64,000 nucleotides of DNA, taken from contig CAUEEP010000245.1 of NCBI GenBank assembly GCA_958450365.1, positions 1,323,707-1,387,706 of the forward strand. The letters run 5' to 3'. A program made the position numbers and the translations under genes. This stretch comes from Mesorhabditis belari (Eukaryota > Nematoda > Chromadorea > Rhabditida > Rhabditidae). How positions within the stretch are numbered: position 1 is the first letter of the stretch; every line of letters begins with the position of its first letter. Shown piece after piece: positions 22,630 to 34,200 of this stretch. The notes beneath the pieces were generated by a model, which made no database searches, was not told the origin of the DNA, and worked only from the letters and a program-made list of their open reading frames with translations.

Positions 22630-22727
22630 AAACGAGAATTCCCCGACCACCCTTCTTTGTGCCCGCTCGTAATAGCTCTCGATCTGGCACACATCTTTTG
22701 GTTAACCCCCTCCTTCAGTCTGCACAT
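22630..22727 (+). promoter_or_regulatory. Conserved upstream region of U1 copy C
   Basis: Carries tagctctcgatctggcacac at 22672-22691 and ggttaaccccctcc before the start, matching the upstream regions of copies A and B with a few changes, while sequence further upstream differs. Confidence 0.6.
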
Positions 22728-22891
22728 AAACTTACCTGGCTGGGGGGCTTTCTTGATCACAAAGACGGAACCCCCATGTTGAGACGCGGTCATTGCACTT
22801 CTTGACTGCGTTGACCTGTGTGGCAGCTCCGAGTTGGGGTTCGCTAACAGCTAAATTTTTGCGTGAGGGGCTGCGTTCGCGCGGCCCTGCC
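22728..22891 (+). ncRNA. U1 small nuclear RNA, copy C (variant)
   Basis: 164 nt on the plus strand, starting AAACTTACCTGG. The Sm site and final stem-loop are intact. Stem-loop I differs from copies A and B: the loop is gatcacaaag and flanking bases change, and the following stem reads agacgcggtcattgc rather than agacatggtcattgc. The mutated copy at 11168 shares these variants, so it derives from a C-type U1. The shared promoter block lies upstream at about 22630-22727. It could be a functional variant. Confidence 0.87.
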
Positions 22892-23136
22892 AATAATCCT
22901 TTTATAAAAATCAAAATTGAGAATTGTCCAAAGCAGCAAACGTTCCCAGGAGACGTTTAAATTGTACTTAAAAAGTCATAGTTTTTTGTTCGTTTGATTT
23001 TGATCTTTTTGGACGATTGCTTGTTTTTCGTTGTTTGTTGATCGTTGTTCGTGAATCAAATGTTGTTTTTAACTACCGGTGCTATGTATAGATTGCAATT
23101 TTTACAATGAATGGGTTGAGTTTTTAGATTGGGACA

Positions 23137-23347
23137 AATTTTGCAAGTCTCAGATCAAGTAGCTTTGAAGAGACATCCAAATTTTGAATCTCATCAGCTT
23201 ATCCAAAGCCCTATCCATAGATAAACTTAAACATTAAGAAATTCGATGTAAACTGACCCAATATCTGATGAGCCATAGGACTTTCAAAGCTCAAAAGATT
23301 CGTATGTCTCTTCAAAGCTACCCTTGTCCTCAAGACTCGACACATTT
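23137..23347. mobile_element. Foldback element, about 210 bp
   Basis: The left side (agtctcagatcaagtagc, then tttgaagagacat) recurs in inverted form on the right (atgtctcttcaaagctaccc, then ttgtcctcaagact). The imperfect inverted repeats are about 40-50 bp. No coding sequence. Probably a MITE; family unknown. Confidence 0.6.
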
Positions 23348-24532
23348 ATTGCACATATCTTAATCTACAGATAGCTCGGGTAGTTTAAAAACAACGTATA
23401 AACGTTAACTGAATTAGCTTAACTTCAACGAAAGATCGAAAGAAAGAGATGATGAGCGGGGAATTGGGGTGAAGGGGGGAAAAGAGGAAAGGGGAGACAA
23501 GGGAGAGCCATATGTCGCATATGTTGTGAGAAGGGGTTAAGGGGTGGCTATTAATTCTTGTTCCCATTCTTTTTTTTCATCTTTCCCCTTCTTTCTCAAA
23601 ATGAAACCATCAATTTGGCTTCAAAAAGCGGGTGGAAAATTAGCAATTATCATCTTTTTTGCTTTGTCGTTGAGATTGGGAACAATTACAGAAAAAAGAG
23701 ATTCCGATTCTAACATAATACACTAATAGAATTTGGAGGTTAAACAAGATTAGATGAATGATTGGATAGTCTTGGATTTGGACAGTCAAGTCCTGGGTTG
23801 GTGCTTGGAACGCAAAAACATAGACGTAGAGATTCTTATTTGTGACTCTTAGCTTATCAATCGAACGCTTTACTAATAAACTATCTACTTGCAAGTCTAA
23901 TTACGTATATTGCGCTTGATCACATAAAAAAATGGTACCTATGAAGAGGTTTGATCGGCAGCTGACCCATCAATACCTACACTCATTGTCAGCCTCTCAT
24001 CCCCCAATGGGTTAGAGAGGGTGACAATTTCTTGGGGGTTATTGTTGTTCACGCTCTTTTCCCCTCCTCGCCTTCTCCATTCCCCATCCTTCAACACGAG
24101 AAGAGGCGCTGTTTGAGCACTTTGAGCCGATTATTTCCCTCTCCTCTCTTTTACTCTTTTACCCTTTTCCCTTTTTCTCAATCTTTCTCCGTTCATTTAG
24201 CACACATACACAGAGCAGACCACGAAAGAGTCGGCCACACACCGGTAGCCGGCACACACCCCACAAAAAACACGAAGCGCTCGCTTGTGACTGTTCTCTT
24301 CTTGTCTTTTTCGCACTATTGCCCAGACCGACCATGTGTTATTAGAAAAAGATTGAACTAACTCAATTTTACTGGATTCAGACCGCAATCTTTACTATTG
24401 AATGGATATTAGATCTTAGCTTCTTAGATATTAGATCTTAATTCCTGCTAAAAGTCGATATAGAGCTTATAGTTAATGCTTAAAATTGATTTAACAGTAC
24501 CACTTACAAGAGAATGGATCCAACTCAAGTTC

Positions 24533-24606
24533 GAGATCGATTCGAAATCGATTCCAGATCGATTCGAGATCGATTTAAGATCGATTCGAGATCGATTCGA
24601 GATCGT
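24533..24606. repeat. ATCGAT-containing tandem repeat
   Basis: About seven copies of an 11-12 bp unit gagatcgattc, each containing the palindrome ATCGAT. Confidence 0.85.
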
Positions 24607-25624
24607 TTTCCTGTTAGAGCGTGTTCCTGTCAACTGCGGCATTTTCTAAAAGACAAGACACCTGTATTCGAAACTACTAAACTACTAAACTACTAAACTA
24701 CCAAATAATCATTTAATTAAATTCAATCAGCCGAATTTTGGTATCATTCGACGAGGAATCACAAGGCTGGCAATGACTCTCAAATTGGGCTGATCAAATG
24801 GTCTATTGACGGTTTGATTATGGTAGTTTTCGAAAATAGATGTCTTTTAGGAACTGGATTGACCAGTACAATCTCCAATCAAACCTCACTTTCTTTACCC
24901 CTCAAAGTCACCGTTGTTCCTTGTGAAATTCACCTGTTTCCCCCATTTCCGATCTCTTCATTTCATATTTAACATCAACAGGTGTTTCCTCTCCTTCTTT
25001 CACTCTCTGCAATGTATTCCAAATGTTGAAAAGTCTATTCAGCTTTATCCACTTGTTTTTCTCCTTTCCGGGAAAATGGCTTTTATGGCTTTCTTATCCA
25101 GCTAAAAATTGGAGAATGTCTGTCGCTTCTTGAACGCTTTTTTTTCGCCTTTAATACACTTTCTCTTTGTGGAAAGTTCGAGTTCGTACATATTGTTAAA
25201 GGATCGCTGAGTTGTGCCACATTAATCTTGTTTTTCAATGATTGATTTCTGTTGTTTCATTGATTTCACTGAGTTTCAAAGTTTTCAAATCATTCTGAAT
25301 AGTTTTTTTTTTTGCATGAGCTGAACCTTTTTCTTTTCCCCGAATGAATCCGCTAATCCGATAGTCACGAAACTCAATCGTTTCAAAGCAATAATCCAAT
25401 CTGAGCAACTATTCCGGTGTCCAAGATTTTCTTCTCCAAAAGTTGCCAATCAAAATTGTGAAGATAAGTAAAAAGTGAGTAATCGAATTTGAAAGTAGAT
25501 AGATTTTTAAGAGAAAGGCGTTGATTTGAAATTATTTGATTTGATTTTTGATTCCGTATGCTTTAGTAAGCTTTACCCTATCTTTGCAATATCTTTAGAG
25601 TACAGTCCATACAGAGTACAGTCC

Positions 25625-26199
25625 ACAGGGTGCGGAAAAAGTATTTGCTGCCTTTCATGTAAAAGTGCCAAAAGTTCAAGCGATATTTGCAATTTGATAA
25701 TAACAATCTACATTACATTTCGACTTTCAAAATAAAATTTCGTAGTCGGCTTTGGTAAAAAAAAACTATATTTTCTGGAACATAAACAAAATATTTTTCT
25801 CTCATTTAGTCCCGCAGGTCATTTAAGTGTCGATTTTCCATAAAACTCAAAACTTTTTGCAAGTAAAAGATCTCAATAAGTCAAATAATTTGAAAACTGA
25901 ATGTTTTTCTTATATATAAAATAATAGTAATAGTCATTGGAAAATCACTACTTGAAAAGTTTTTAGATTTTTCTACCACCCTCGATCAATTAGTCAGAAT
26001 CAGTTGTTATTTGGACTTGCTGTTTTCAAGAGCTTACAAAATCAGTTATTCTCTACAGGTGTTCATGAAATTTTGCTAAGATCATCAGAAATATATGTAG
26101 AATTTGATTATCAACAAGAATTAATCGTTGCACATGCATTTCGCGTAAATTTTACTAGTTATCAAAGCAAATAGCAAATATCTTTTTCCGCACCCTGTA
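25625..26199. mobile_element. Non-autonomous DNA transposon with 25-bp terminal inverted repeats
   Basis: The left end acagggtgcggaaaaagtat is matched in inverse at the right end, atatctttttccgcaccctg, with the inverted repeat running about 25 bp. The 575-bp interior is AT-rich and has no transposase. The TIR style (CAGGGTGCGGAAAAA) and the adjacent TA resemble Tc1/mariner ends, which is inference. Confidence 0.75.
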
Positions 26200-26404
26200 C
26201 TCAATAAAGTATCCGGATAGTATTCAAAAACGTTAAGCTTGATTACTTTTACAACTTAAAAACATTTAAATGTCGAGGCTGGATACCTTTATAAATTTGG
26301 CTAGAGTAAAATTTGCAAATGAGCAATGATTTCGCAACGAAATTTGCAAAGCGATGATTTCCTTGAGTTTGCATTTAAGAGCTGCTATTTGGTGCAATTT
26401 GCTC

Positions 26405-26475
26405 AAGTATTTTAGCCGAGTGGTTAGCAGTCTTGATCTAATTGTAAGATTCCAAGGGTTCGATTCAATGAAATG
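26405..26475 (+). pseudogene. Degenerate tRNA-like sequence
   Basis: A-box-like tagccgagtggttagcagtc and B-box-like gggttcgattc at tRNA spacing. The anticodon arm (tctt...aaga) is only approximate and the acceptor ends do not pair. Confidence 0.45.
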
Positions 26476-29400
26476 AGATTTTACGGCATCTTAGACTGCT
26501 AATTATATATAGTTTGTCTAACATTAAGCACCAGCAGTACTAGGAAAAGAAAGTGTTAGCCAAAGCACACATAAACCATCTATCCAAAGAGAGGTGAAGG
26601 GGGAGACTAGCCTTCCTTTCCATCGACCCCTCCCCCTTTCACTCTCATCCCTTCCATTCACCCCTTTTTCTTTTCCATCCGATTATTCCCAATTCGGCGT
26701 TTATGAACCCGATTATGTGAATAAATCTCCTTCACTAATTAATCTCTCTCCACAAATCTTATGTTGAGTCCACTGATTGCAAAAAGAAACATCCATTTTA
26801 AAAAAAGATTCAGGCGCCATTTCAAGAATCTGACATTGTTCATTGTTACGTTTCAAAGTTAAAGATATTTCTGATTGTTTCCGATAACTTACCTTACTGA
26901 ACTTAACCAGAGTAGAGTGAGCTCGGGCTAGTTTAGGCAGGTTTAGGCTCTGGTTCAGACTTAAATTCGTCTCCCTGTTTTGAACTATTTTGCCATTTGG
27001 GCCGGGCATTAGGGCTTGTAAGGTAAAGTCAAAGCCAGTCCAGATCTGGCAAGACCAGAAGTCAGACCAGGTAAGGCAAATCAGAGTCGGAAATTGACCT
27101 GGCTCTACTTCAAACTATCAACTTGTTGAAATACGATGCTTAGTTTTATAACTAAGCGAAACTTTAAGATTCACTTAAACCGTTCAACTCTTTAAAAAGC
27201 TGTATTTTGATCGGAAATTACCTCGACCTTTAATTGCTCGCTTTCTAGCGCAAAAACAGCAAGCCGATTACCCAGAATCGCGTGTAATTTCCCCGAAATG
27301 ACCTCAATGTCAAATCTTTTCTCGTATTTTTAGTTCTTTTGATCTTGCAGTGAATATTTGTTTATCTCAAGAGGAACGTTTTTTTTCATAGATCACTAGA
27401 GTCTTTTCGAGAAAAGATGGTTTAATTTAAATTTCCGTGATTTTCGTGGCAAGTTTTGAAGATATCATTCTTATTGTATTGGTTAGATAATGCAAAGCAA
27501 AATCTCCAGCCAATTTGCTTAAGCCAGTACGTTCGATTCCTATTGACGGGCGGTTTTAAGGAACTGGCGTGGAAACGGCGTGGCGCGCTTTCTAAAGCGT
27601 GGATGCGCTACTGTACCCCGCACAAAAGTTCCCCTTTTGCCATTCTTTTCATTTTTCTTCATTTCATGATAGAATCGGGTATTTTCCCTGGCTTTGATGC
27701 TAGGTTTTCTTCACCATTCGTAAAATCTATTGTTTTTGTAGCGCGTTTTTAAAGTACTCTCTTTCCCCCATTCCTTCCCTCCTTTTTATATTGTTTGCCC
27801 ATAGTTTGTTGTTTAAAACTCTAATACGGTTTTCTTTTCGGCTTCTTCTACTCCATTTTTTTGAATTCGTTTACACATGCCGTATAAACTCAACTTAACC
27901 AATTCTTTTTAACTAAAACGCAAATCTAAATATTCTTGTTATTTTGTTTTGGGTTTCGGGTCAAATCACTTTAGAAAGGGGTTAAGAAGGCTAAGGATGT
28001 TAGGTAAGGAAGTTAGTTACTAACTAGTCTTTTGCTACAATACTATATATTTTTTTGCTTTCCAAATCTGTCACCCTTTTTCCATCGCTTCCCGATAACG
28101 ATCAATCAACGAACTATCTAAGATTTCAAACTTTTAATGTAAATGACTCAATCGTTTATCTTTGGCAGAATGGGGGGAAAAGGGGGAAACCGGTCCTTTC
28201 CCTTGATTAGAGAATGGACAGGGTTATGGGGGAAAAAGGAGAGGCCAATTGGCACACCACATTTATCTGGGGGGCACCCTCTTTTCCTCTTCTTTTCTTT
28301 TTTCTTACTCAAACATTTGATCAAATCACCTCTGAATGTTTTTGCTTTACTTTCATTACTTAACTTTTTGTTTTGCTAAGCTTATAAAATGAAGCCTTGT
28401 CTTTAGGTTTGTTTTTTTGTTCACCAACAATTTAGAACCAAAATCCGATTCAAAAAAAAACTTGTTTCATGTTCGCTGACATTACCTTGCTTCGTTCATC
28501 TCCTTTTCTTTTTTCCCCTCAACTACTGTACTTTTGTTGATTCCCTGTTCTTTTTCCATTCTTTTTTTGTATAATTGCCTATCACTCAGGCTAATCAGGT
28601 GCTTTTCAAATACTAAAAGTTACCACTTTCGAAAAAGTTCTTAATTTGTTGATTTCTCCAGTCTTTTCCACTGATCTGGCTTTTCTATAGCCGATGTTGA
28701 GCTTTCTAGTCCTGACAATGAGATGATTTCAGCTTCAAAGTATCTTCAAAGGTCATATTGTTAAGTTTAAGTCAAATATTTCGATTCTACCTTACAGTTA
28801 TTTTCATTCACAGTGAGTTCAATTAGGTTCGATCCGGCCCGGTCCGGTTCAGTTCATTTTCAGGCGTCCGGTCAAGTCCTTATCCTACCCAGTCTGGTTG
28901 GAACTACCTTAGCCCAAATTCACCATATTAATTCTAGTTCTTAAATTTTTTTCTCCTAATTAAGGCCCTCAAAAGTTGCGACTCGTTTCCAAAAATCCCA
29001 TAGAAAGAGAAAGGTGGGGGACCCAAAGAAAAGCAAAAGAAGAAGACATCTCGTTGAGCGGGAATGGCTCGTCGCTTCCATTGAAAGACCACCAAAATTC
29101 TCGGGGCGTCTCCCCTTCCCCATCTCTCGTCTCTCCTCGAAATGGAGGCTCTCCCCTTTTCCCCGCATGGTGGTGCCAGTGGGGGCAATGTCTCTCTCTT
29201 TTCATTCTCTTTCTCTTCTCATATCTTTTCTTTCTTCGGCTAAGAGACCTCTCGCACACACAACCAAAGTGTTTTCTTCTCGCGTGCTTCCTGCTTTCTT
29301 CGTCTTGTGTCTCAATGTTTCCTCTCAATAAAGATGGGTTTTTTTGGGGAAATTTGACTTGTCGTTCTGATTGCTTTGATGTTCATAACCTCATTGTCAG

Positions 29401-29911
29401 CTTCAGGATTTCAGATTTAGGATGGTCTGTAACGAAGTATACGTGCAAGTTAACTCTCTATTCCAAGTTAGGCTAATTGCTTTGATGCTTGGGATTTCAG
29501 ATCATTTTGTACCAATAACCAAGCTCAAGGTCTCCTAAAAGTCTCTGAACCAAATAAACTTGTCACCAAAGGTATCTTTTCATTACTCGGGTTTCTATTT
29601 TTGACCTAATCCTGATCAACTCACCCATTCACATTTCAATTTTTTGAACTCTTACCGACGAAATCTTCCCTTCTTTTCCAAATTTAAATTCATCTCTTGT
29701 TATCCCTTTTTTCCCTCTTTTCATCCCAGTAATCCCCTCCTCGATTCCCAGGAGGGTAATTCCGAGCAAAAAAAATAAGTTCTTTTGAAAATAAATATCG
29801 AAAATCATGAATCGGTATCTAGAGGATTCTTTTTGATGAAGAGTTTACAACCATATCCAACTAGGTTAAGATTTGTAAGCGTATAGTTTGTTCAAATTTC
29901 TTCGATAATTC

Positions 29912-29981
29912 GATTCGATCAAAACCCGTGACCTTTCGCTTACCGATTGAGCGATCTACAAATGAGCTACACCGACGCGTA
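29912..29981 (-). pseudogene. Degenerate tRNA-like sequence
   Basis: On the minus strand: gtgtagctcatttgtagatc (A-box-like), cgctcaatcggtaagcg (anticodon-arm-like) and gggttttgatc (B-box-like). Stems are imperfect. Confidence 0.4.
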
Positions 29982-31139
29982 TCCCAATCCCAAATGCCTT
30001 ACTTTTATCCAGAGTAATCATTGTAGAGGTATCCAAACCCATCCAATCGCTCGATTCTAATCCACTATTCTCTCAAGGCTTACCCAGAGTGATCCCATAA
30101 ATGGCATGCTGCTGTAGTTAAAGTTTCCATTTATTTCAAAATGTTTTCAATAATCCGTTTCAACTCTTTCAAGGCTTAAGCACATCCTACAAACCTATAA
30201 ACTGTTGTAGTTGTCTTTCAATTCCGGTTTATCTCAAAAGCTTGCTCCAAAAGCGATTTCTTATGAGCACTTCAAAAGAATCCCCCTATTTGATGGGTAT
30301 CCGGGGGGAGGTCGGCTATAAGAAGACCGAGGTCTTTGTCAACAATTACTCCTCAAACCCCCCGAATGGATGAAGAGGCCAAGATGTGCTAAGCCATTGG
30401 GGAACAAATCTGTCCTTTCTCTCTCTTTCCATCCCTTGGGGGCACCAATATGTGTGCGGTGGATTGAACGGAGACCGGGGTGTTTTTGTGTCGATCTTTT
30501 CTGCGCTCAGTCTTTCCCTCCTTTGTCATTTCTCTGCACTCTCTCCGAATTCTCCAATCTTTTCCCTCCCATACTTCCCCCTTTTTCATTCACTCATTCA
30601 CTCAACTCACTCTCGTCTTTTCTTTTCTTTTCCCAGCAGCCACAGCCACACACAAATGATATGTGAACTTCATCCCTCTTTTTCTTCTCATTTCCCCACT
30701 TTTCTTTGATTATTGCTTGTTTTTAGGCAATTACTTTGACTCATTAATCTCTTTTGAAACAATCGATAGCCAGATTTAGAGACTTAAGACTTTAGATCCA
30801 TGACAAGAATCTCACTTGAGTCATACAGCACTAGTGTCCTACACAGGTCAAGCGTCAGTTTATCAAACTGATTTGATCACAAAACTGTGGCTAACCTGTC
30901 AACAAACTGGATTTTTTTTTTCTAGTACGAATAAATTTTTTGTTTTGCGAACTCTTGGATTTTCCGGTTCTGACCTTGGTCATCAGTTTTCAGATTCGAC
31001 AATCGTGGTGGCCAATCGTCTTTCTCAAAGCGTCTTTCTAGCCTCTAAAAGGCAAACTTTATTCATTCAAAAGACAACGAAAACCCACTCGAAAGGATAT
31101 CAAAAAAATTCAATACTAATTCCATAAACAACAATTTAA

Positions 31140-31280
31140 CTGGAATCGTCTCGAGGTGTCATTTCTTGTACGGGTGTGGTGGGTGAAATCGCAAGGATTC
31201 CGCCGGACGAGTTTCCCACTCCTCGGTGCTTTTCTTTTGCCATCAAAGCCTCTTCGGCTCTTCGCTTCATCGCCGATTCG
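31140..31280. other. GC-rich segment before the egl-27 start, open on both strands
   Basis: The plus strand is open in frame with the proposed ATG from a stop at 31137. The minus strand is open from about 31290 and ends with a stop at 31138-31136, with protein-like codon use (MKRRAEEALMAKEKHRGVGN). It may be 5' UTR, an N-terminal extension of EGL-27, or the last exon of an unseen minus-strand gene. I cannot choose between these. Confidence 0.3.
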
Positions 31281-34200
31281 ATGAGCGCTCCAGGTGAACA
31301 AAAAAAAAGAAAGTGATTTGAGGTTATAGCAAATGGCAAAAGCGGATTATTTATAGTTTTTAGACTTTTTGGTACTGATGGACAATCTTTGTACTTGTTA
31401 AGCAAATGAATTTTCTACAAAGCATCCATTTTATCATTTTGAATTATCATTACCCTATTCAAACTATCAGTTTTCATTGAATCAACCCAATTTTGACTGA
31501 GCCTTATGGTTTGAATAATACAAAGTTTGGACTGATTCAATTGAATTTGACTATTTGAGTAAAGTCTTCCCTTTTAGGGAAGCGATTAGTCAAGAGGAAA
31601 CATTGTTGCAATTCTCATTTTGCAGGCTCATCATCGGCCTCGTGTTCGGATGACGAGAATTCCCGATGTCCCGAGGAAAGCACGAAACTCGGCATTTGGG
31701 AGTGCGAGCCGATCTACTACTCGTTGCCCGGTCGAAATGACAAATCGCGCCGGGGAAAGGTTCGTCAAATCTAAAAATTTTAAAAATCTATTCTTTATCT
31801 CTTTATTCAAAGGTTATTGAATTAATTTTTTTGCCTTTTTCCACCCCAATTCTTTTCAAATCATTGAAAACTGAAAATTGATGCCAAAAAAGACCGTAAC
31901 TTAAAATTTTTGAAATCTAAATCCGAATTAAAGCCGATTTTTGCCTCAAACTTACAAAATCTCTAGTTTCACATTTTCAAACCTTAAAATTCAATTAGAA
32001 TTTCAATCTATATTTTCATTTCTTGCAAGCTTTTCAAAATGAATAGTAAAATCTGGCTAAGATAGTTTTCCCAAACCCAAACTTCACAAACTCTTCCTTT
32101 CCCCCGTTTCCCCTTCTTTCCGTTCCTTCTTTGTGTGTCACCTTCACCATTTTTAACGCGCCATTCCCTGTTTGACCATATTCAATCAATTTTCCCTTCT
32201 TTTCTTTTTCTTCTTCTTTTCCTCTCACCCACTCGACCAGCTGCCCTTCTTCTCTTTCCCCCCTTTTCTCCAACGATCACTTGGTTGGTGTGTGCTACTG
32301 CTTTATACAGACCGCCTTTCTTTCTTTTTTTTCCTTTTATGGGTGACCTTTTTTCTTTTCTCCAACTCATGAAGGGTCTCTAAAAGAAAAGCAAAATGAA
32401 AACTACGCCTCAAAAACGGATTACCAATTAATTCGGAATTCGAAAAAAAGCCTTCAAAACAATTAGAATAAAATTAGATCACTTGGGATTTTGATTAACT
32501 TATTATTACAGTATTAAAATACTGCAATAGTACGCCATTTAGCTTATTATTACAATATTAAAATACTGCAATAGTACGCCTAATTAAAAACGTTTTTCGA
32601 TTTCAAGATTTACTGATCACTTGAGATCAAACAGTTTCACTTATTAGTACAGTATTCAAATACCGTATAGTTTCACTAGTTTTCTAGAGATTACGGTCAT
32701 TAAAAAGTGCTTCGGTTTGAAGATTTAATGATGAGAACAATCTTGAGTCGAATAATAAAATTAGAGCACTAGCTTATTATCGATCTTGTAGCAACTTTTT
32801 GATATGATCATTTTGGGTGTTTTGGTGTAAAGATGACACCTTCTCTATTCTTATTCTCTATGTGACGATTTCCCAAGAGAGTTCCTTTCTCTTACCCCTT
32901 TTCCATATATTTTCCCCTCTTTTCGATAACGTAAACCCCTCCCCGTATAAGAAAGCTTATTGGGGTGGAGAAGATTAGTGTATGGAGATGTCAATTGAGG
33001 ATTGGGGAAAGTGAAGAAGCTGGGGTAAGTGAAGAAGCTGGGGTAAGTGAAGAAGCTGGGGTAAGTGAAGAAGCTGGGGTAAGTGAAGAAGCTGGGGTAA
33101 ATGATCAGCTCATTGTTGGTAGTTTGTTCTTGGTAGCAATTTGGTAGCAATTATCCAATTTAACAATTATAGGTTTTTAAGGAATAGATCTTGAATCTTG
33201 AAGTAATCTTGTAATCTTGAAGATAGCTAACTTTTTAAAGAGCCAGTCAAATGTAAGCTTTCGATAGAGCAAGCTAAATCCTCGCTAAACTATGCCAGCA
33301 ATGTACACGATCGACACATAACTCTCGCTTTTTTTGATAGATAGAGACAAGCATTGACACACACGCATTCAACCACCCTCAAGGACAAAGAATGAAAAGA
33401 GGAAAGAGGGGAAAGAGGGGAAAGAGGGAAAGAGACGTCTGTTTGCACATAGAAGAGTACTCGATTGGACGGGGGAGATCATTGGAGTGAGAGGAGGGAA
33501 CGATCCATCCATCCACATATGCACAGACACACACCCGACAACGGGACTCCAGCCAAGCGTAAAGAAGAAAAGCGAACCGCTTTTCCTCTTTGCGAAACCA
33601 TTTGCTAGCTATGTTTGGACGGAAAGTTAAGACATAAGTTTTGGGCATTGGAAAGCTCTTTTAGAGCTGATCATTGAGCTCTTTTAGAGCTGATCATTTG
33701 TAGTCTCAGCTTTAAGCCCTAAAAGGATTTGGCTTGTTCAATTTTATCTCAAAGGGTTAGTCCGTTTTTCAAGAAATGCGAAGAACAAAGAACGAAGAAT
33801 CGAGTTCAATGGAGTTGAAGCTTCAAAGTTCAAGAGTTTGATCAGCCATATTCAAACGATACATTTATCAACAGGCCACTCAACTAACCCTAGGATTGGA
33901 TCTCTTTAAGTCGAGTAAACTTTTTGATTCTCATTATCAGAATAGTTTTTCAAACCTACACCATTCACTTGAGTTCTTCTCCTCATTCTTTATATCGACT
34001 TGGCGCAATTTGTTCCCGGTTTTGGGTTGTCTTTCACTCACTCTTTCCATTTCTTTTCATTTTATTGTTCTTTTCTTTTCCTCCACTCGTTCACCCATTC
34101 GTTGTTTTCCGTTCGAACACAAGACTAAAAGAGGGAAAAAGGAAATTGGCCCCTTGGAAAAGAGACGATGTCCGCCCATTTCTCGTAATTGTAATGACTC

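Larger units (their letters stand above)
15809..31280. other. Gene-poor 15-kb interval between the FGDYE gene and egl-27
   Basis: I see no convincing protein-coding gene here on either strand; open frames are short and lack splice-consistent partners. The contents are the U1 genes, LINE and mariner fragments, tandem repeats and foldback elements listed separately. In addition there are pyrimidine-rich blocks with CTCTTTC runs near 18060-18170, 24050-24180, 29100-29240 and 30400-30700. Such blocks are common in nematode promoters and could include distal regulatory DNA of egl-27. Confidence 0.5.

Noticed and set aside
28934..29476. Overlapping open frames on both strands
   Set aside because: Low-complexity pyrimidine-rich DNA; no domain, no consistent splice partners, frames on both strands are equally long.
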